Both the position numbers and the translations under genes were made by a program. Positions 25,261-33,966 of a stretch of DNA of 64,000 bases are shown one piece after another; the first letter of the stretch is position 1, and each line of letters opens with the position of its first letter. The stretch covers positions 3,725,501 through 3,789,500 of the forward strand of contig NZ_CP053708.1 in NCBI RefSeq assembly GCF_013201075.1. Direction: 5' to 3'. This stretch comes from Lichenicola cladoniae (GTDB taxonomy: Bacteria > Pseudomonadota > Alphaproteobacteria > Acetobacterales > Acetobacteraceae). The notes under the pieces were generated by a model. That model saw nothing but the letters and a program-made list of their open reading frames with translations, was not told the origin of the DNA and made no database searches.

Positions 25261-26306
25261 CAATCCTCGACCCGGATGATGATCTTGCCCGACCGGCCGG
25301 TTGCCGCCAGCGCATAGGCGGCCGGCGCCTCGGTCAGGGCGAAGCGGTCGGTAATGAGATCGCGCGGATACAGCTTCCAGTCGGCAAGATCCTCGGCGCA
25401 CTGGTCCATGTTGTGCAGGCTGGTCACCCACGAGCCGATGATGCGTCGCTGCTGGTGCATGAGGTCGTCGCTGACCTTGAAGGTGACCTCGCCGGTTTCG
25501 CCGATATAGACGCAGCGGCCCCAGCTATGGGTCGCCTGGAGCGCCAGCAGCCGTCCGCGCGCATTGCCCGAGCAGTCGAGCGTCACCGTTGCGCCGCCAC
25601 GCGTGACGGTCCGGACCGCCTCGAGCGTGTCCGGGCCGGCGACGAACCCGTGCGTCACCAGGCCGAGCCGCGTCGCGGTGTCCACCCGATCCTGCTGGGT
25701 GTCGACGCCGATGGTCATTTTCGCACCACGGCCTTTGGCCAGCATCAGCGCCGCGAGCCCGACCGGGCCCAGCCCCACCACCATCACGGTATCGCTTCCC
25801 GAGACCTCCCCGCGCAGGATCCCCTCATAGGCCGTGCCGACGCCGCACGAGATGAAGCAGCCATCCTCGTAGGTGAGCGTGTCCGGTAGCTTGACGAGAT
25901 CCTTCTCGTCGGCGACCAGATACTGGGCGTGGCCACCGTCCCGCTGCCAGCCATAGGCGGCGCGCATCGGATCCGTGCAGCTAATCTGGTAACCCTTTCG
26001 GCAGCTCCGGCAGAAACCGCATCCCGAGATGTGATATACGGCGACGCGATCGCCTTCCTTGAAGTGCCGGCAGCCCGCACCGAGGCTCTCGATCTGGCCG
26101 CTCGGCTCGTGGCCGGCAACGACCCCCATGTAGCGCGCACCCTTCTCGCCGACATGCTTGTGATAGATATAATGGATATCGCTGCCGCACAGGCCGGATG
26201 CCTTCATGCGCAGCCGAACCTGGCCGATCCCCGGCACCGGAACAGCAACTTCGCGCAGATCGACCTGATCGTTCCCCGGGAGGTAGGCCGCAAGCATCAT
26301 GGACAT
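25260..26306 (-). CDS. Zinc-dependent medium-chain sugar/polyol dehydrogenase
   Basis: The 348-residue protein is a medium-chain alcohol dehydrogenase. It has the catalytic zinc ligand region GLCGSDIHYIY and GHEPSG, the structural zinc cysteine cluster CGFCRSCRKGYQISC at about 95-110, and the NAD(P) fold GLGPVGLAALMLA. It resembles sorbitol, idonate and threonine dehydrogenases. I take the ATG at 26306, with GAGGG 8 bases upstream, over a TTG two codons earlier. It probably oxidises the imported sugar or polyol; the substrate is not determinable from sequence. Confidence 0.88.
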   Translation of the reverse strand: MSMMLAAYLPGNDQVDLREVAVPVPGIGQVRLRMKASGLCGSDIHYIYHKHVGEKGARYMGVVAGHEPSGQIESLGAGCRHFKEGDRVAVYHISGCGFCRSCRKGYQISCTDPMRAAYGWQRDGGHAQYLVADEKDLVKLPDTLTYEDGCFISCGVGTAYEGILRGEVSGSDTVMVVGLGPVGLAALMLAKGRGAKMTIGVDTQQDRVDTATRLGLVTHGFVAGPDTLEAVRTVTRGGATVTLDCSGNARGRLLALQATHSWGRCVYIGETGEVTFKVSDDLMHQQRRIIGSWVTSLHNMDQCAEDLADWKLYPRDLITDRFALTEAPAAYALAATGRSGKIIIRVED

Positions 26307-26335
26307 CTTCAACGACCCTCAACTGTAATTCGGTG

Positions 26336-27325
26336 TCAGCCGTGCCGGCCCGAGCGACGCGCGGCCGCGACGTTCAGCAGCACCGCCGCCACGATGATCA
26401 CGCCGCGCACCACGTCCTGCACGAACGAGTTGATGCCGTACAGCACCAGCCCGTCCGAGATGACGGTAATGGTCAGTACCCCGAGCAGCGTGCCCAGCAT
26501 CGAACCGCGCCCGCCCGACAACGACGTGCCGCCCACCACGACCGCGGCGATCACATCGAACTCCAGGCCCGATGCGGCGCCCGCATTCCCGGTACCCAGG
26601 CGTCCCAGCAGCATGATCGCGGTGATGGCCGCCATCAGGCCGGAGATCGCGAACACCACGATCCGGATGCGCGTCACGTTGATGCCGCACAGATGTGCTG
26701 CATTGGCATTGCCGCCGACCGCGTAGACCGAACGTCCGAACGCCGTCTTGCGGGACGCGAACACGAAGGCTCCGAACAGCACGAACATCACGATCGCCGA
26801 AACCGGCAGGCCGAGCAGGTTGCCGCCGATCCAGTCCAGCGTATCGTTGTCGTCGAACGAGATCGGCAGCGCATTGGTCATGAACAGGGCAAGCCCGCGC
26901 AGCGCACTCCAGAGACCGAGGGTCGCCACGAAGGACGGCACGGTGAACACGGCGCGCAACACACCTGCAGACGCGCCGAGGGCGCTGCCGAGCACCAGGC
27001 CGCCAGCCAGTGCGACAGGAAGCGGCAGGTGCCACTTCAGGAGAAACGCCATGATGACCGAGATGAAGGCCACCATCGGCCCGACGCTGATATCGATCTC
27101 GCCAGCAACGATCACCAGGGTCTGCGCCCAGGCCGCGATGCCGATCGTGGCGCCGTCGCGCAGGATATTGACCTGGTTGTTGACGCTGAGGAACCCGGGC
27201 GATATCGCGCCGAAGACGACATAGAGTATCGCCACGATCGCGATGAGGCCGATCTCGTTCATGTGTCCCAAAAGGGACGGCAGAAGCCTGCGGGCCGGGA
27301 TGGACGACGCTGTCGATGCACTCAT
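26336..27325 (-). CDS. Sugar ABC transporter permease (RbsC family)
   Basis: Inner-membrane permease of a ribose-type sugar importer, 329 residues with 8-10 hydrophobic segments. Characteristic stretches are VIVAGEIDISVGPMVAF (the EAA-like cytoplasmic coupling region of this family), GGNANAAHLCGINV and VVVGGTSLSGGRGSMLGTLLG. The ATG at 27325 has GGGAG upstream and lies 13 bases after the ATPase gene. It would work with the ATPase (27339-28835) and the binding protein (28872-29846). Confidence 0.94.
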   Translation of the reverse strand: MSASTASSIPARRLLPSLLGHMNEIGLIAIVAILYVVFGAISPGFLSVNNQVNILRDGATIGIAAWAQTLVIVAGEIDISVGPMVAFISVIMAFLLKWHLPLPVALAGGLVLGSALGASAGVLRAVFTVPSFVATLGLWSALRGLALFMTNALPISFDDNDTLDWIGGNLLGLPVSAIVMFVLFGAFVFASRKTAFGRSVYAVGGNANAAHLCGINVTRIRIVVFAISGLMAAITAIMLLGRLGTGNAGAASGLEFDVIAAVVVGGTSLSGGRGSMLGTLLGVLTITVISDGLVLYGINSFVQDVVRGVIIVAAVLLNVAAARRSGRHG

Positions 27326-27338
27326 GGGAGGCTCCCTT

Positions 27339-28835
27339 TCATCCGATGCAGGCAGCGAGAAGCTGCTCGGCATCGATCGCCGGAGCGACATGTTCTTCGG
27401 CCATGATGCCGTCGCGCAGGACCAGGACCCGATCGCAGACCTGGTCCAGTTCCTCGATCTCGCTCGACACGAACAGGATCGCCCGTCCTTCGGCAGCAAG
27501 GGCACGGATGATGTCGTAGATCTGGATCTTCGCCTCGACATCGACGCCGCGTGTCGGCTCGTCCATCAGCAGGATACGCGACTGCGCATGGATCCAGCGG
27601 CCGATCACCACCTTCTGCTGGTTGCCGCCCGACAGCGTCGCGATCGGCGTCTGCATCCGGGCGGTCTTCACATGCAGCCGCTCGACCACGGCGCGGGTCG
27701 CGAGCTCGATGGCCGGCGCCGACAGGATGCCTCGACGCTGGACGCGGCCGAAATCGGTCAGGACCGTATTCTCGTCGACACCCAGCAACGGCACGATGCC
27801 GTTCTCCTTGCGGCTCTCGGGCGTGTAGCCGAAACCGCGACGCATCATCGCCTTGTAGCCCGGCTTCTGGATCTTCTCGGTTCCAACATGGATTTCGCCA
27901 GCCGTTGGTGCACGCAGGCCCATGATGATCTCCAGGAGCTCCGTACGGCCCGAGCCGAGCAAACCGGCGATACCGAGCACCTCCCCCTCATGCAGATCGA
28001 GGTCGATGCCGGCGAGCTTCGGCGGCGACGCGATCCCCCGCACCGACAGGACGGTCTTGCCGATCCTGCTCCTGTGGGGAGCGCGCGTCTGTTCCGCACC
28101 GCCGAGCATCATCTGCACGATGTCCTCGGTCTTCGCGCCGGCCACCGGAAGCGTGGAGGCGACGCGGCCGTCGCGCATCACCGTGGCACTGTCGGCCAGG
28201 CGACGGATCTCGTTCATGCGATGGCTGACGTATAGAATGGCGACCCGATCGGCCGCGGCGTTGCGTACCGCCTCGCAGACCTGATCGACTTCCGCCGCTG
28301 CAAGGGAACTGGTCGGCTCGTCGAGAATGACCAGGCGCGGCGAGCCCAGGAAGGCGCGGGCGATCTCGACCATCTGGCGGGATGCGGGACTGAGGGTGCT
28401 TGCGAGTTGTCGCGGATCGAGCGTCAGCCCCAGGCGACGCATCGCCGCCGCCGACTGCTCGGCCATCCCGTGATGATCGAGCATCCCGGACCGTCTCGGC
28501 CAGTCACCGAGGAACATGTTCTCGGCGATGCTCATGTCGGGAACCAGGCTCAATTCCTGGTAGACGGCACGGAGCCCGCGTCGGGCGGCTTCGCGGGTCC
28601 GGCGCAGGCCGGACTCGACGAACGGCCGGCCATCGAGAAGAACGTCCCCGCTATCGGGTGTTTCAGCACCGGTCAGCAGGCGAATGAGGGTCGACTTCCC
28701 GGCGCCGTTCTTGCCGAGGATCGCGCGGACCTCGCCGGGCATCACGCTGAAATCGACCCGGTCCAGCGCCACGACGCCGGGATAGGTCCTGGTCGCGGCA
28801 CGAAGCTCCGCGACCGGGCCCTGGTGCCCGCTCAT
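27339..28835 (-). CDS. Sugar ABC transporter ATPase (RbsA family)
   Basis: A 498-residue double ATP-binding cassette protein that energises the adjacent permease. The N-terminal cassette has Walker A GKNGAGKST at about 41 and DEPTSSLAAAEV. The C-terminal cassette has the degenerate GLLGSGRTEL Walker A usual for RbsA proteins, LSGGNQQKVV and DEPTRGVD. The first cassette's signature reads LSPASRQMVEIARA, lacking the glycine of LSxG, a known variation in this family. Position between binding protein and permease genes confirms the role. Confidence 0.94.
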   Translation of the reverse strand: MSGHQGPVAELRAATRTYPGVVALDRVDFSVMPGEVRAILGKNGAGKSTLIRLLTGAETPDSGDVLLDGRPFVESGLRRTREAARRGLRAVYQELSLVPDMSIAENMFLGDWPRRSGMLDHHGMAEQSAAAMRRLGLTLDPRQLASTLSPASRQMVEIARAFLGSPRLVILDEPTSSLAAAEVDQVCEAVRNAAADRVAILYVSHRMNEIRRLADSATVMRDGRVASTLPVAGAKTEDIVQMMLGGAEQTRAPHRSRIGKTVLSVRGIASPPKLAGIDLDLHEGEVLGIAGLLGSGRTELLEIIMGLRAPTAGEIHVGTEKIQKPGYKAMMRRGFGYTPESRKENGIVPLLGVDENTVLTDFGRVQRRGILSAPAIELATRAVVERLHVKTARMQTPIATLSGGNQQKVVIGRWIHAQSRILLMDEPTRGVDVEAKIQIYDIIRALAAEGRAILFVSSEIEELDQVCDRVLVLRDGIMAEEHVAPAIDAEQLLAACIG

Positions 28836-28871
28836 GCGCCGGTGGCCGTCATCGCACCGACCGTTCCGGCA

Positions 28872-29846
28872 TCATGGAATTCCGTCGCTGTGTGCACCGA
28901 GCCAAGCGTTCGCCTCGTCCGTCGTGGTGTAGAGGCCGATATCCGCCGGCACGATCCGGCTGCCCTTGCTCTTGCCATCGACGGCGTCCATCGCCTGCTG
29001 GATCGCAAGGCGTCCCACCGACTTGCCTGAGATATCCACGACCGCCTTGAGAATGGTGTGGGCCGCCAGCGCGTGACCGATATCGCTGGTCATGTCGCTG
29101 CCGAAGACCACGACCTTGCTGTTCCCGGCATGCTGCACGGCCTTGGTCGCACCGAGCGTGGCACCGCCGGACTCACCGAAGAATGCATCGAGATCGGGAT
29201 GCGCGGTCATTATTTTCTCGGCGACTGCCACGGAGGTGTCGACGGTCGTGCCTTGCTGGTTGTCGACGAACGTCGCGCCGGGCACGCGAGCCAGCAGCGC
29301 CGTTTCGAAACCCTTGCGGCGGTTGATGCAGACTTCGACGAACTCGCAATTCACCACGGCGAGCTTCGGCGCGGTGAGACCGGCCTTGACGAAATAATCC
29401 GCCGCAGCGCCGCCGAGTTTCGAGCCGAATGCGACAGGGTCGCCGACGACATACGCATAGACGTATTTCTTCATCGCGGTGTCGTTGACGCAGGTATTGT
29501 AGCAGACGATGGGGATACCGGCCTGATGCGCCCGCTTGATCGCGTGCACCGAACCATCGGCCGATACGGCCGACAGCAGGATGGCCTTGACGTTGGCGGA
29601 GACGAGCGTGTCGATGAACCCGCTTTCCTTGGACGGATCGTCCTGCGCGGTGGTTTCCACCAGGCGGATCGGACGCTTCAGGGCGGCGGCGCCATCCTGC
29701 ACGCCCTTGCGGACACCGGCGTAGTATCCTTGCGAATCGAGGTAGATCGCACCGATTCCGACCGGATCGGCGGAATGGGCAACCTGTGCGGATCCGACAA
29801 GCGCCACCGCGCTCGCCATGATCATGAACGACCTGAACGATCTCAT
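28872..29846 (-). CDS. Periplasmic sugar-binding protein of ABC importer
   Basis: The 324-residue protein starts with a signal peptide (hydrophobic to about residue 25, cleavage after AHSA) and a Peripla_BP_4-type sugar-binding fold: IGAIYLDSQGYYAGVRKG, LSAVSADGSVHAIKRA and FGSDMTSDIGHAL. It would capture the sugar in the periplasm for the RbsC/RbsA-type transporter. It is the first gene of the seven-gene minus-strand operon (29846 to 22386). The ligand is unknown. Confidence 0.93.
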   Translation of the reverse strand: MRSFRSFMIMASAVALVGSAQVAHSADPVGIGAIYLDSQGYYAGVRKGVQDGAAALKRPIRLVETTAQDDPSKESGFIDTLVSANVKAILLSAVSADGSVHAIKRAHQAGIPIVCYNTCVNDTAMKKYVYAYVVGDPVAFGSKLGGAAADYFVKAGLTAPKLAVVNCEFVEVCINRRKGFETALLARVPGATFVDNQQGTTVDTSVAVAEKIMTAHPDLDAFFGESGGATLGATKAVQHAGNSKVVVFGSDMTSDIGHALAAHTILKAVVDISGKSVGRLAIQQAMDAVDGKSKGSRIVPADIGLYTTTDEANAWLGAHSDGIP

Positions 29847-29903
29847 TTCGACCCTCCCTCTGCGACATCCCTGCTTCCCGATCGTCCGGTGCGGGTATTA
29901 TGA

Positions 29904-29918
29904 TGTGGTAGCGCCACA
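29904..29918. promoter_or_regulatory. Candidate operator TGTGG-N5-CCACA
   Basis: A perfect inverted repeat (TGTGG, TAGCG spacer, CCACA) sits in the 91-base gap between the sugar-binding protein gene and the divergent regulator, 20 bases before the regulator ATG. FadR-type regulators bind short inverted repeats in just such gaps, so it is a good candidate for autoregulated control of both transcripts. Confidence 0.5.
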
Positions 29919-29937
29919 ATAGTCGGATCATTCATCG

Positions 29938-30657
29938 ATGCAAGTCGGATCAGCCAGCCGCCCTCGGGTGCATCGGGAGGTGGTGGCCGAACTCGCGAGA
30001 CGCATTGTTTCCGGTGAGATCGCGCCGGGCGACGGGTTTCCGAACACCATCCAGCTGAGCGTCGATCTCGGCGTCAGCCGGTCGGCGTTGCGGGAGGCGC
30101 TCAAGGTTCTTTCGGCCAAGGGCATGCTGGAGGTGCGTCCCCGCACCGGCACGCGGGTACGGCCGCGCGACAGCTGGAACCTGATGGACCCCGAGCTTCT
30201 GTCCTGGTGCCGGCCGGAGCTGGACCCCGAGCTGCTGCGCAGCCTGCTCGAGTGCCGCCTGCTGATCGAGCCGGGCGCCGCCGCCCTTGCAGCCGCCAGG
30301 GCGAACGCGGCTCAGCTTGCGGGGATCGAGGCCGCGTTCGACCGCATGAACAAGGCTGCCGACCTGAACGCGCGCATCGAGGCGGATCTCGAATTCCATG
30401 TCGCGGTGTTGAAGGCGAGCGGCAACCTGTTCCTGGCGCAATGGGCCGGTACGGTCTCCTCGATCCTGTTGGCCACCTTCCGCATCTCTGCTGAAATGAC
30501 CACGTCCGAGAGCGACGCCTTCACCGCGCATCGCGACGTGATGGAGTCGATCCGGCTGCGCAACGCGTCGCGTGCGGACCGGGCGATGCGGCATCTGTTG
30601 TCGATCGCAGCGAAGGATCTTCACATCAAGGCGGCACAGGCCCGCTCCAACCGGTAG
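29938..30657 (+). CDS. FadR-type GntR transcriptional regulator
   Basis: The 239-residue protein has a GntR winged helix at about 8-75 (VSGEIAPGDGFPNTIQLSVD, then SRSALREALKVLSAKGMLEVRPRTGTRV, read in pieces) and an FCD ligand-binding domain. The FCD domain shows metal/effector residues around ADLEFHVAVLKASGN and the late FTAHRDVMES. Divergent from the sugar operon, it is probably its repressor, released by a sugar acid as in DgoR. The start is ATG 29938. Ligand identity would follow that of the dehydratase. Confidence 0.9.
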   Translation: MQVGSASRPRVHREVVAELARRIVSGEIAPGDGFPNTIQLSVDLGVSRSALREALKVLSAKGMLEVRPRTGTRVRPRDSWNLMDPELLSWCRPELDPELLRSLLECRLLIEPGAAALAAARANAAQLAGIEAAFDRMNKAADLNARIEADLEFHVAVLKASGNLFLAQWAGTVSSILLATFRISAEMTTSESDAFTAHRDVMESIRLRNASRADRAMRHLLSIAAKDLHIKAAQARSNR

Positions 30658-30674
30658 GGGGACCGGTACGCGCA

Positions 30675-30692
30675 GTGCCGGATTGCCGGCAC
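30675..30692 (+). terminator. Hairpin after the GntR gene
   Basis: GTGCCGG (30675-30681) and CCGGCAC (30686-30692) form a 7-base stem with a 4-base loop, 18 bases past the regulator stop. No T-run follows. It may end the regulator transcript ahead of the hydroxyacid dehydrogenase gene. The rest of 30658-30847 shows nothing else. Confidence 0.4.
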
Positions 30693-30847
30693 CCAAACGC
30701 ATGGTGCTGGTGTTCGGCCGGCTCGAACGGACGCGGGTGCTCGATGAGGCGACGAGCCGTGCGGCGAAACTATCCCGCGTTCGCATCGCTGGTCGTGATG
30801 ACGAATGATTGCCGCAAGGCGGGCACAACGATGGGCGGGAGACGCAC

Positions 30848-31849
30848 GTGACACGAGTTGCAGTTCTGGACGATTGGCAGGGTGTCGCGCGGCAGAGCGC
30901 CGACTGGTCCGAGGTTGCCGCGCAGGCGGACATCGTCTTCTTCCAGGAGGCCTTCGCGGACGAGGACGCGGCGGTCGCGGCACTTGCCGACTTCGACATC
31001 CTGCTGTCGATGCGCGAACGCATGCCGATGCCGCGCAGCCTGATCGTCCGGTTGCCGAAGCTCGCCATGGTCGGGATCACCCTCAAGGTGAACGCGGCAC
31101 TCGATGTCGCCGCCTGCACCGAGCGGGGCGTCCTGGTCTGCCATACCGATGGCTATGGCGGTGCGGATCACGCAACCGCGGAGCTGGCGCTGGGCCTGCT
31201 CATCTCAGCGGCCCGGGGCATCCCGACCGGCGATTCCAACATCCGGGCGGGGCGCTTCCAGCATGGCATACCGACCGGCATCGGCCTGGCCGGCAAGACG
31301 CTCGGGATCGTCGGGCTCGGCCGCCAGGGCTCCAGGATGGCCCGCTATGCCGAAGCCCTCGACATGAACGTGCTGGCCTGGAGCGACAACCTCACGCGCG
31401 AGAAGGCTGCCGGGGAAGGTGCCGAACTCGTCTCCAAGCAGGAGCTGTTCGAGCGCTCGGATGCGATCAGCCTGCATGTCGTGCTGTCGCCGCGCAGCCG
31501 CGGCATCATCGGGGCCGAAGACATCGCCCGCATGAAGCCGGGGGCGATATTGGTGAATACCTCGCGCGGACCACTGGTGGATGAGGCCGCGCTGATCGAG
31601 GCGGTGCAGGCCGGCCATATCACTGCCGCCCTGGACGTGTTCGACCACGAGCCGCTGCCTGCGGACCATCCGCTTCGCTCGGCCCCCAACACGGTGCTGA
31701 CGCCGCATCTCGGCTATGGCGTCGCCGAGACCTGGGCCTCCTTCTATCCGCAGAGCGCCGAGAATGCTCTCGCCTTCATCGCCGGCTCGCCGATCCGCGT
31801 GCTCAATCCGGATGCCGCCGGCAACCGGGAGCAGGCGACCCACGGATAG
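30848..31849 (+). CDS. D-2-hydroxyacid dehydrogenase
   Basis: NAD-dependent oxidoreductase of the D-isomer 2-hydroxyacid family, 333 residues. Visible motifs are the cofactor loop GLGRQGSRMA (about 160), the catalytic arginine in NTSRGPLVDE, the glutamate in DVFDHEPLP and the histidine in TPHLGYG. GTG 30848 is chosen because GGGAG lies about 7 bases upstream. It sits downstream of the sugar regulator and may reduce a keto-acid product of that pathway, but glyoxylate or hydroxypyruvate reduction is equally possible. It appears monocistronic. Confidence 0.88.
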   Translation: MTRVAVLDDWQGVARQSADWSEVAAQADIVFFQEAFADEDAAVAALADFDILLSMRERMPMPRSLIVRLPKLAMVGITLKVNAALDVAACTERGVLVCHTDGYGGADHATAELALGLLISAARGIPTGDSNIRAGRFQHGIPTGIGLAGKTLGIVGLGRQGSRMARYAEALDMNVLAWSDNLTREKAAGEGAELVSKQELFERSDAISLHVVLSPRSRGIIGAEDIARMKPGAILVNTSRGPLVDEAALIEAVQAGHITAALDVFDHEPLPADHPLRSAPNTVLTPHLGYGVAETWASFYPQSAENALAFIAGSPIRVLNPDAAGNREQATHG

Positions 31850-31935
31850 AGGCGTCTGTTTGGCCATGTGCAGGTGCGGGCGAACGACTGGACCCGCCGA
31901 ACGTTGGGCTCGCTCAAACGAGGAGACTGGGACAG

Positions 31936-32334
31936 ATGAGCAAGAATGGAACGACCTGGTACGTGGTCGCGGACGGCGGCAAGGCCCGCATCCTGACGCT
32001 CGGCGACAACGGCATGCACACCCTGCAGCAGTTCGACAATAGCGGGCATGGCGACACCGACGAGGATCCAAGCGGCGGCACCAGCCAACTCAAGGCACCC
32101 AAATCCGATCCGCATGCGCAAGCCAAGTCGCACTTCGCCAAGCTGGTGGCCGCCCGGCTCAACGAAGCGGTCCGGACCGGCAAGGTCGACGAGATCGTGC
32201 TGGCGGCGTCCGCGCATGTGCTGCACGACATTCGCGAGGAACTCGACAAGGCAGCGACGGCGAAGCTCACCAAGTCGCTGAGCAAGGACCTTACGAATAC
32301 GCCGGACCACGATCTGGCCTCGCACTTCGCCTGA
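31936..32334 (+). CDS. Host-attachment-type (eRF1-like fold) small protein
   Basis: The 132-residue protein resembles the family annotated as required for attachment to host cells. It begins TTWYVVADGGKARIL, contains a DEDPSGGTSQLKAPKSDPHAQAK-like polar stretch and continues FAKLVAARLNEAV and LAASAHVLHDIREEL. The family shares an eRF1-like fold and its biochemical role is unclear; the attachment name comes from a single system. GAGGAG lies shortly upstream of the ATG. It stands between unrelated genes. Confidence 0.8.
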   Translation: MSKNGTTWYVVADGGKARILTLGDNGMHTLQQFDNSGHGDTDEDPSGGTSQLKAPKSDPHAQAKSHFAKLVAARLNEAVRTGKVDEIVLAASAHVLHDIREELDKAATAKLTKSLSKDLTNTPDHDLASHFA

Positions 32335-32393
32335 ATCGTACAACAAGGTTACGGGCCACCGGCCCGTTGCCGATCCCATCCGGAGGGTTTCAT

Positions 32394-32744
32394 TTGCGCA
32401 TCATGACGTCAGCTTTCGCCACCTCGCGATCCGGTCGTTTTCTGCTGGCCGTGCCGTTACTGGTTGCGGCCTGCGGCGAGGTCGGTGCGCCGACCAAGGC
32501 CGACATCCAGCAGGTGATCCAGACCCGCATGCAGGCTGCCAACCAGCAGACGTCGAACAACACGCTGGGCCTGTTCAGCGGTCCGTATGACGTCAACGAC
32601 TTCAGCGTGACCGCAGCCGACTGCACCGCCAAGGATAACGGCGTCTATGGCTGCGCAGTGACCGCGGTGACCAAGAAGGGCACCAATACGGCCCAGCTGC
32701 AGTTCAAGAAGGTCAACGGCGCCTGGACCCTGGTTCAGCCCTGA
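32394..32744 (+). CDS. Small putative lipoprotein
   Basis: The 116-residue product has a lipoprotein signal peptide with lipobox LLVAAC, lipidated Cys at about residue 27. The mature part is short and polar: an early coiled region (TKADIQQVIQTRMQAANQQ), and two cysteines (in ADCTAKDNGVYGCAV) that could form a disulfide. The start is taken as TTG 32394, 6 bases after GGAGGG; ATG 32403 is too far from that site. The 3' end overlaps the convergent nitroreductase gene by 10 bases. Function unknown. Confidence 0.75.
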   Translation: MRIMTSAFATSRSGRFLLAVPLLVAACGEVGAPTKADIQQVIQTRMQAANQQTSNNTLGLFSGPYDVNDFSVTAADCTAKDNGVYGCAVTAVTKKGTNTAQLQFKKVNGAWTLVQP

Positions 32745-33313
32745 GACACAAGTCGGCCGGTCCATTCGGTAACGTGATCCGACAGGGCCGGCCGCCTGAC
32801 CAGGGCGGGCACATCGCGCGGGGTTCCGACGAACAGGAACCCGGCGAGCGTATCCGGCGGCACGAAGCCGAGTGCCGCCTGGACGCCGGGATCGTAGGCG
32901 TTGGCGCCGGTCACCCAGATTGCACCGAAACCCTCGGCATGGATTGCGTTCAGCAGGTTCATCGCACCGGCTGCCACGGTCATGAGTTGCTCGGCCTGCG
33001 GTATCTTGTGATCCGGCCGCAGGTGCGCGCCAAGCGCCACGATCAGAGGCGCACGCAGGAACTTCCCGCGCTGCTTCTCGACCATTGGCGGTGTGGCGTC
33101 CGGCTCGCGAGCCAGCAGCGCCCGGCCGACGATATCGGCCAGGGCAGTCCGGGCCTCGCCGCGAATCAGCACGTAGCGCCACGGCGCCAGCCTGCCATGG
33201 TCGGGCGCACGCAATCCGGTTTCCAGGATGCGCTCGAGCACCTGACCGTCCGGCGCCGGATCCTGCAGGGCCGAGAGGGAAACGCGGCTCAACATCGTGT
33301 CGATAGCGAGCAT
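32735..33313 (-). CDS. Nitroreductase-family flavoprotein (YdjA-like)
   Basis: The 192-residue protein is an FMN-dependent nitroreductase of the short YdjA-like branch. It has the flavin-phosphate segment RAPDHGRLAPWRYVLI at about 30-45, MVEKQRGKFLRAPLIVALGA, and GAMNLLNAIHAEGFGAIWVTG. Such enzymes transfer electrons from NAD(P)H to nitro or quinone compounds; the natural substrate is unknown. The ATG at 33313 has GAGGG 10 bases upstream. It follows the hypothetical gene at 33319-33867 by 5 bases, so the two are probably co-transcribed. Confidence 0.87.
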   Translation of the reverse strand: MLAIDTMLSRVSLSALQDPAPDGQVLERILETGLRAPDHGRLAPWRYVLIRGEARTALADIVGRALLAREPDATPPMVEKQRGKFLRAPLIVALGAHLRPDHKIPQAEQLMTVAAGAMNLLNAIHAEGFGAIWVTGANAYDPGVQAALGFVPPDTLAGFLFVGTPRDVPALVRRPALSDHVTEWTGRLVSQG

Positions 33314-33318
33314 GTGTC

Positions 33319-33867
33319 TCAGTCCCTCGATGGCCAAGCGATCGGCACATGGCCCAGATCGTAGCCATGCAGGCGGGCAACGGTCAGGGCCGCGGCGGGC
33401 ACCGACCAGGCCAGCGAGCGCGGGGTCGCCAGCAACCGGCCGGATGCGGCAAGTGCACGGGCCAACGCCCGGACCGCCTCGGTCAGCGATGTCCTCGGCT
33501 CGCGGGCCGGTACAAGCCGCGCGAGTAGGCGATCGAGCGCCGGTTCCTCCGCATGCTGGGCGGCTGCCAGGGCTCGCAGCAGGCCGACTTCATCGGGTGT
33601 CAGCTCAGGTTCCTCCGGCATCGCGACATCGAGCCTGACCGGCCCCGCATCGCCGTCGGTGGCACTGGTTCCATGGCCGATCATGGTGCGGATCAGTGAT
33701 GCAGCCTGTTCGAGATCCGGGCTCTCGAGGCTGTCGGTCGACGATCCGGAACGCGGAGACAGTATCCTTCGGAGCAGCCGGATCGCGACCCGCTCCTCGT
33801 CCGCCATGGACGCAACCTGCAGCGACGGCTTGGCGATGCCGTCACCCACAGGGCGGTTTGTGCTCAT
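33319..33867 (-). CDS. Hypothetical protein upstream of nitroreductase gene
   Basis: I do not recognise this 182-residue protein. It is rich in Ala, Leu, Arg and Glu, has no signal peptide or membrane helix, and is predicted largely helical. The N-terminal part contains EERVAIRLLRRILSPRSG and the middle LTPDEVGLLRALAAAQHAEE. The ATG at 33867 is the most likely start. The tight link to the nitroreductase gene and codon use like the neighbours support a real gene. Confidence 0.65.
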   Translation of the reverse strand: MSTNRPVGDGIAKPSLQVASMADEERVAIRLLRRILSPRSGSSTDSLESPDLEQAASLIRTMIGHGTSATDGDAGPVRLDVAMPEEPELTPDEVGLLRALAAAQHAEEPALDRLLARLVPAREPRTSLTEAVRALARALAASGRLLATPRSLAWSVPAAALTVARLHGYDLGHVPIAWPSRD

Positions 33868-33966
33868 GCGATTAAACCTCGACCAGACGCTAGCAATGAG
33901 AACCGTTCGCAACACGCCGGCAAGCAGAAAGATCCACCGGCCGGCGCCCGGCAGATCGCGCGCCGT

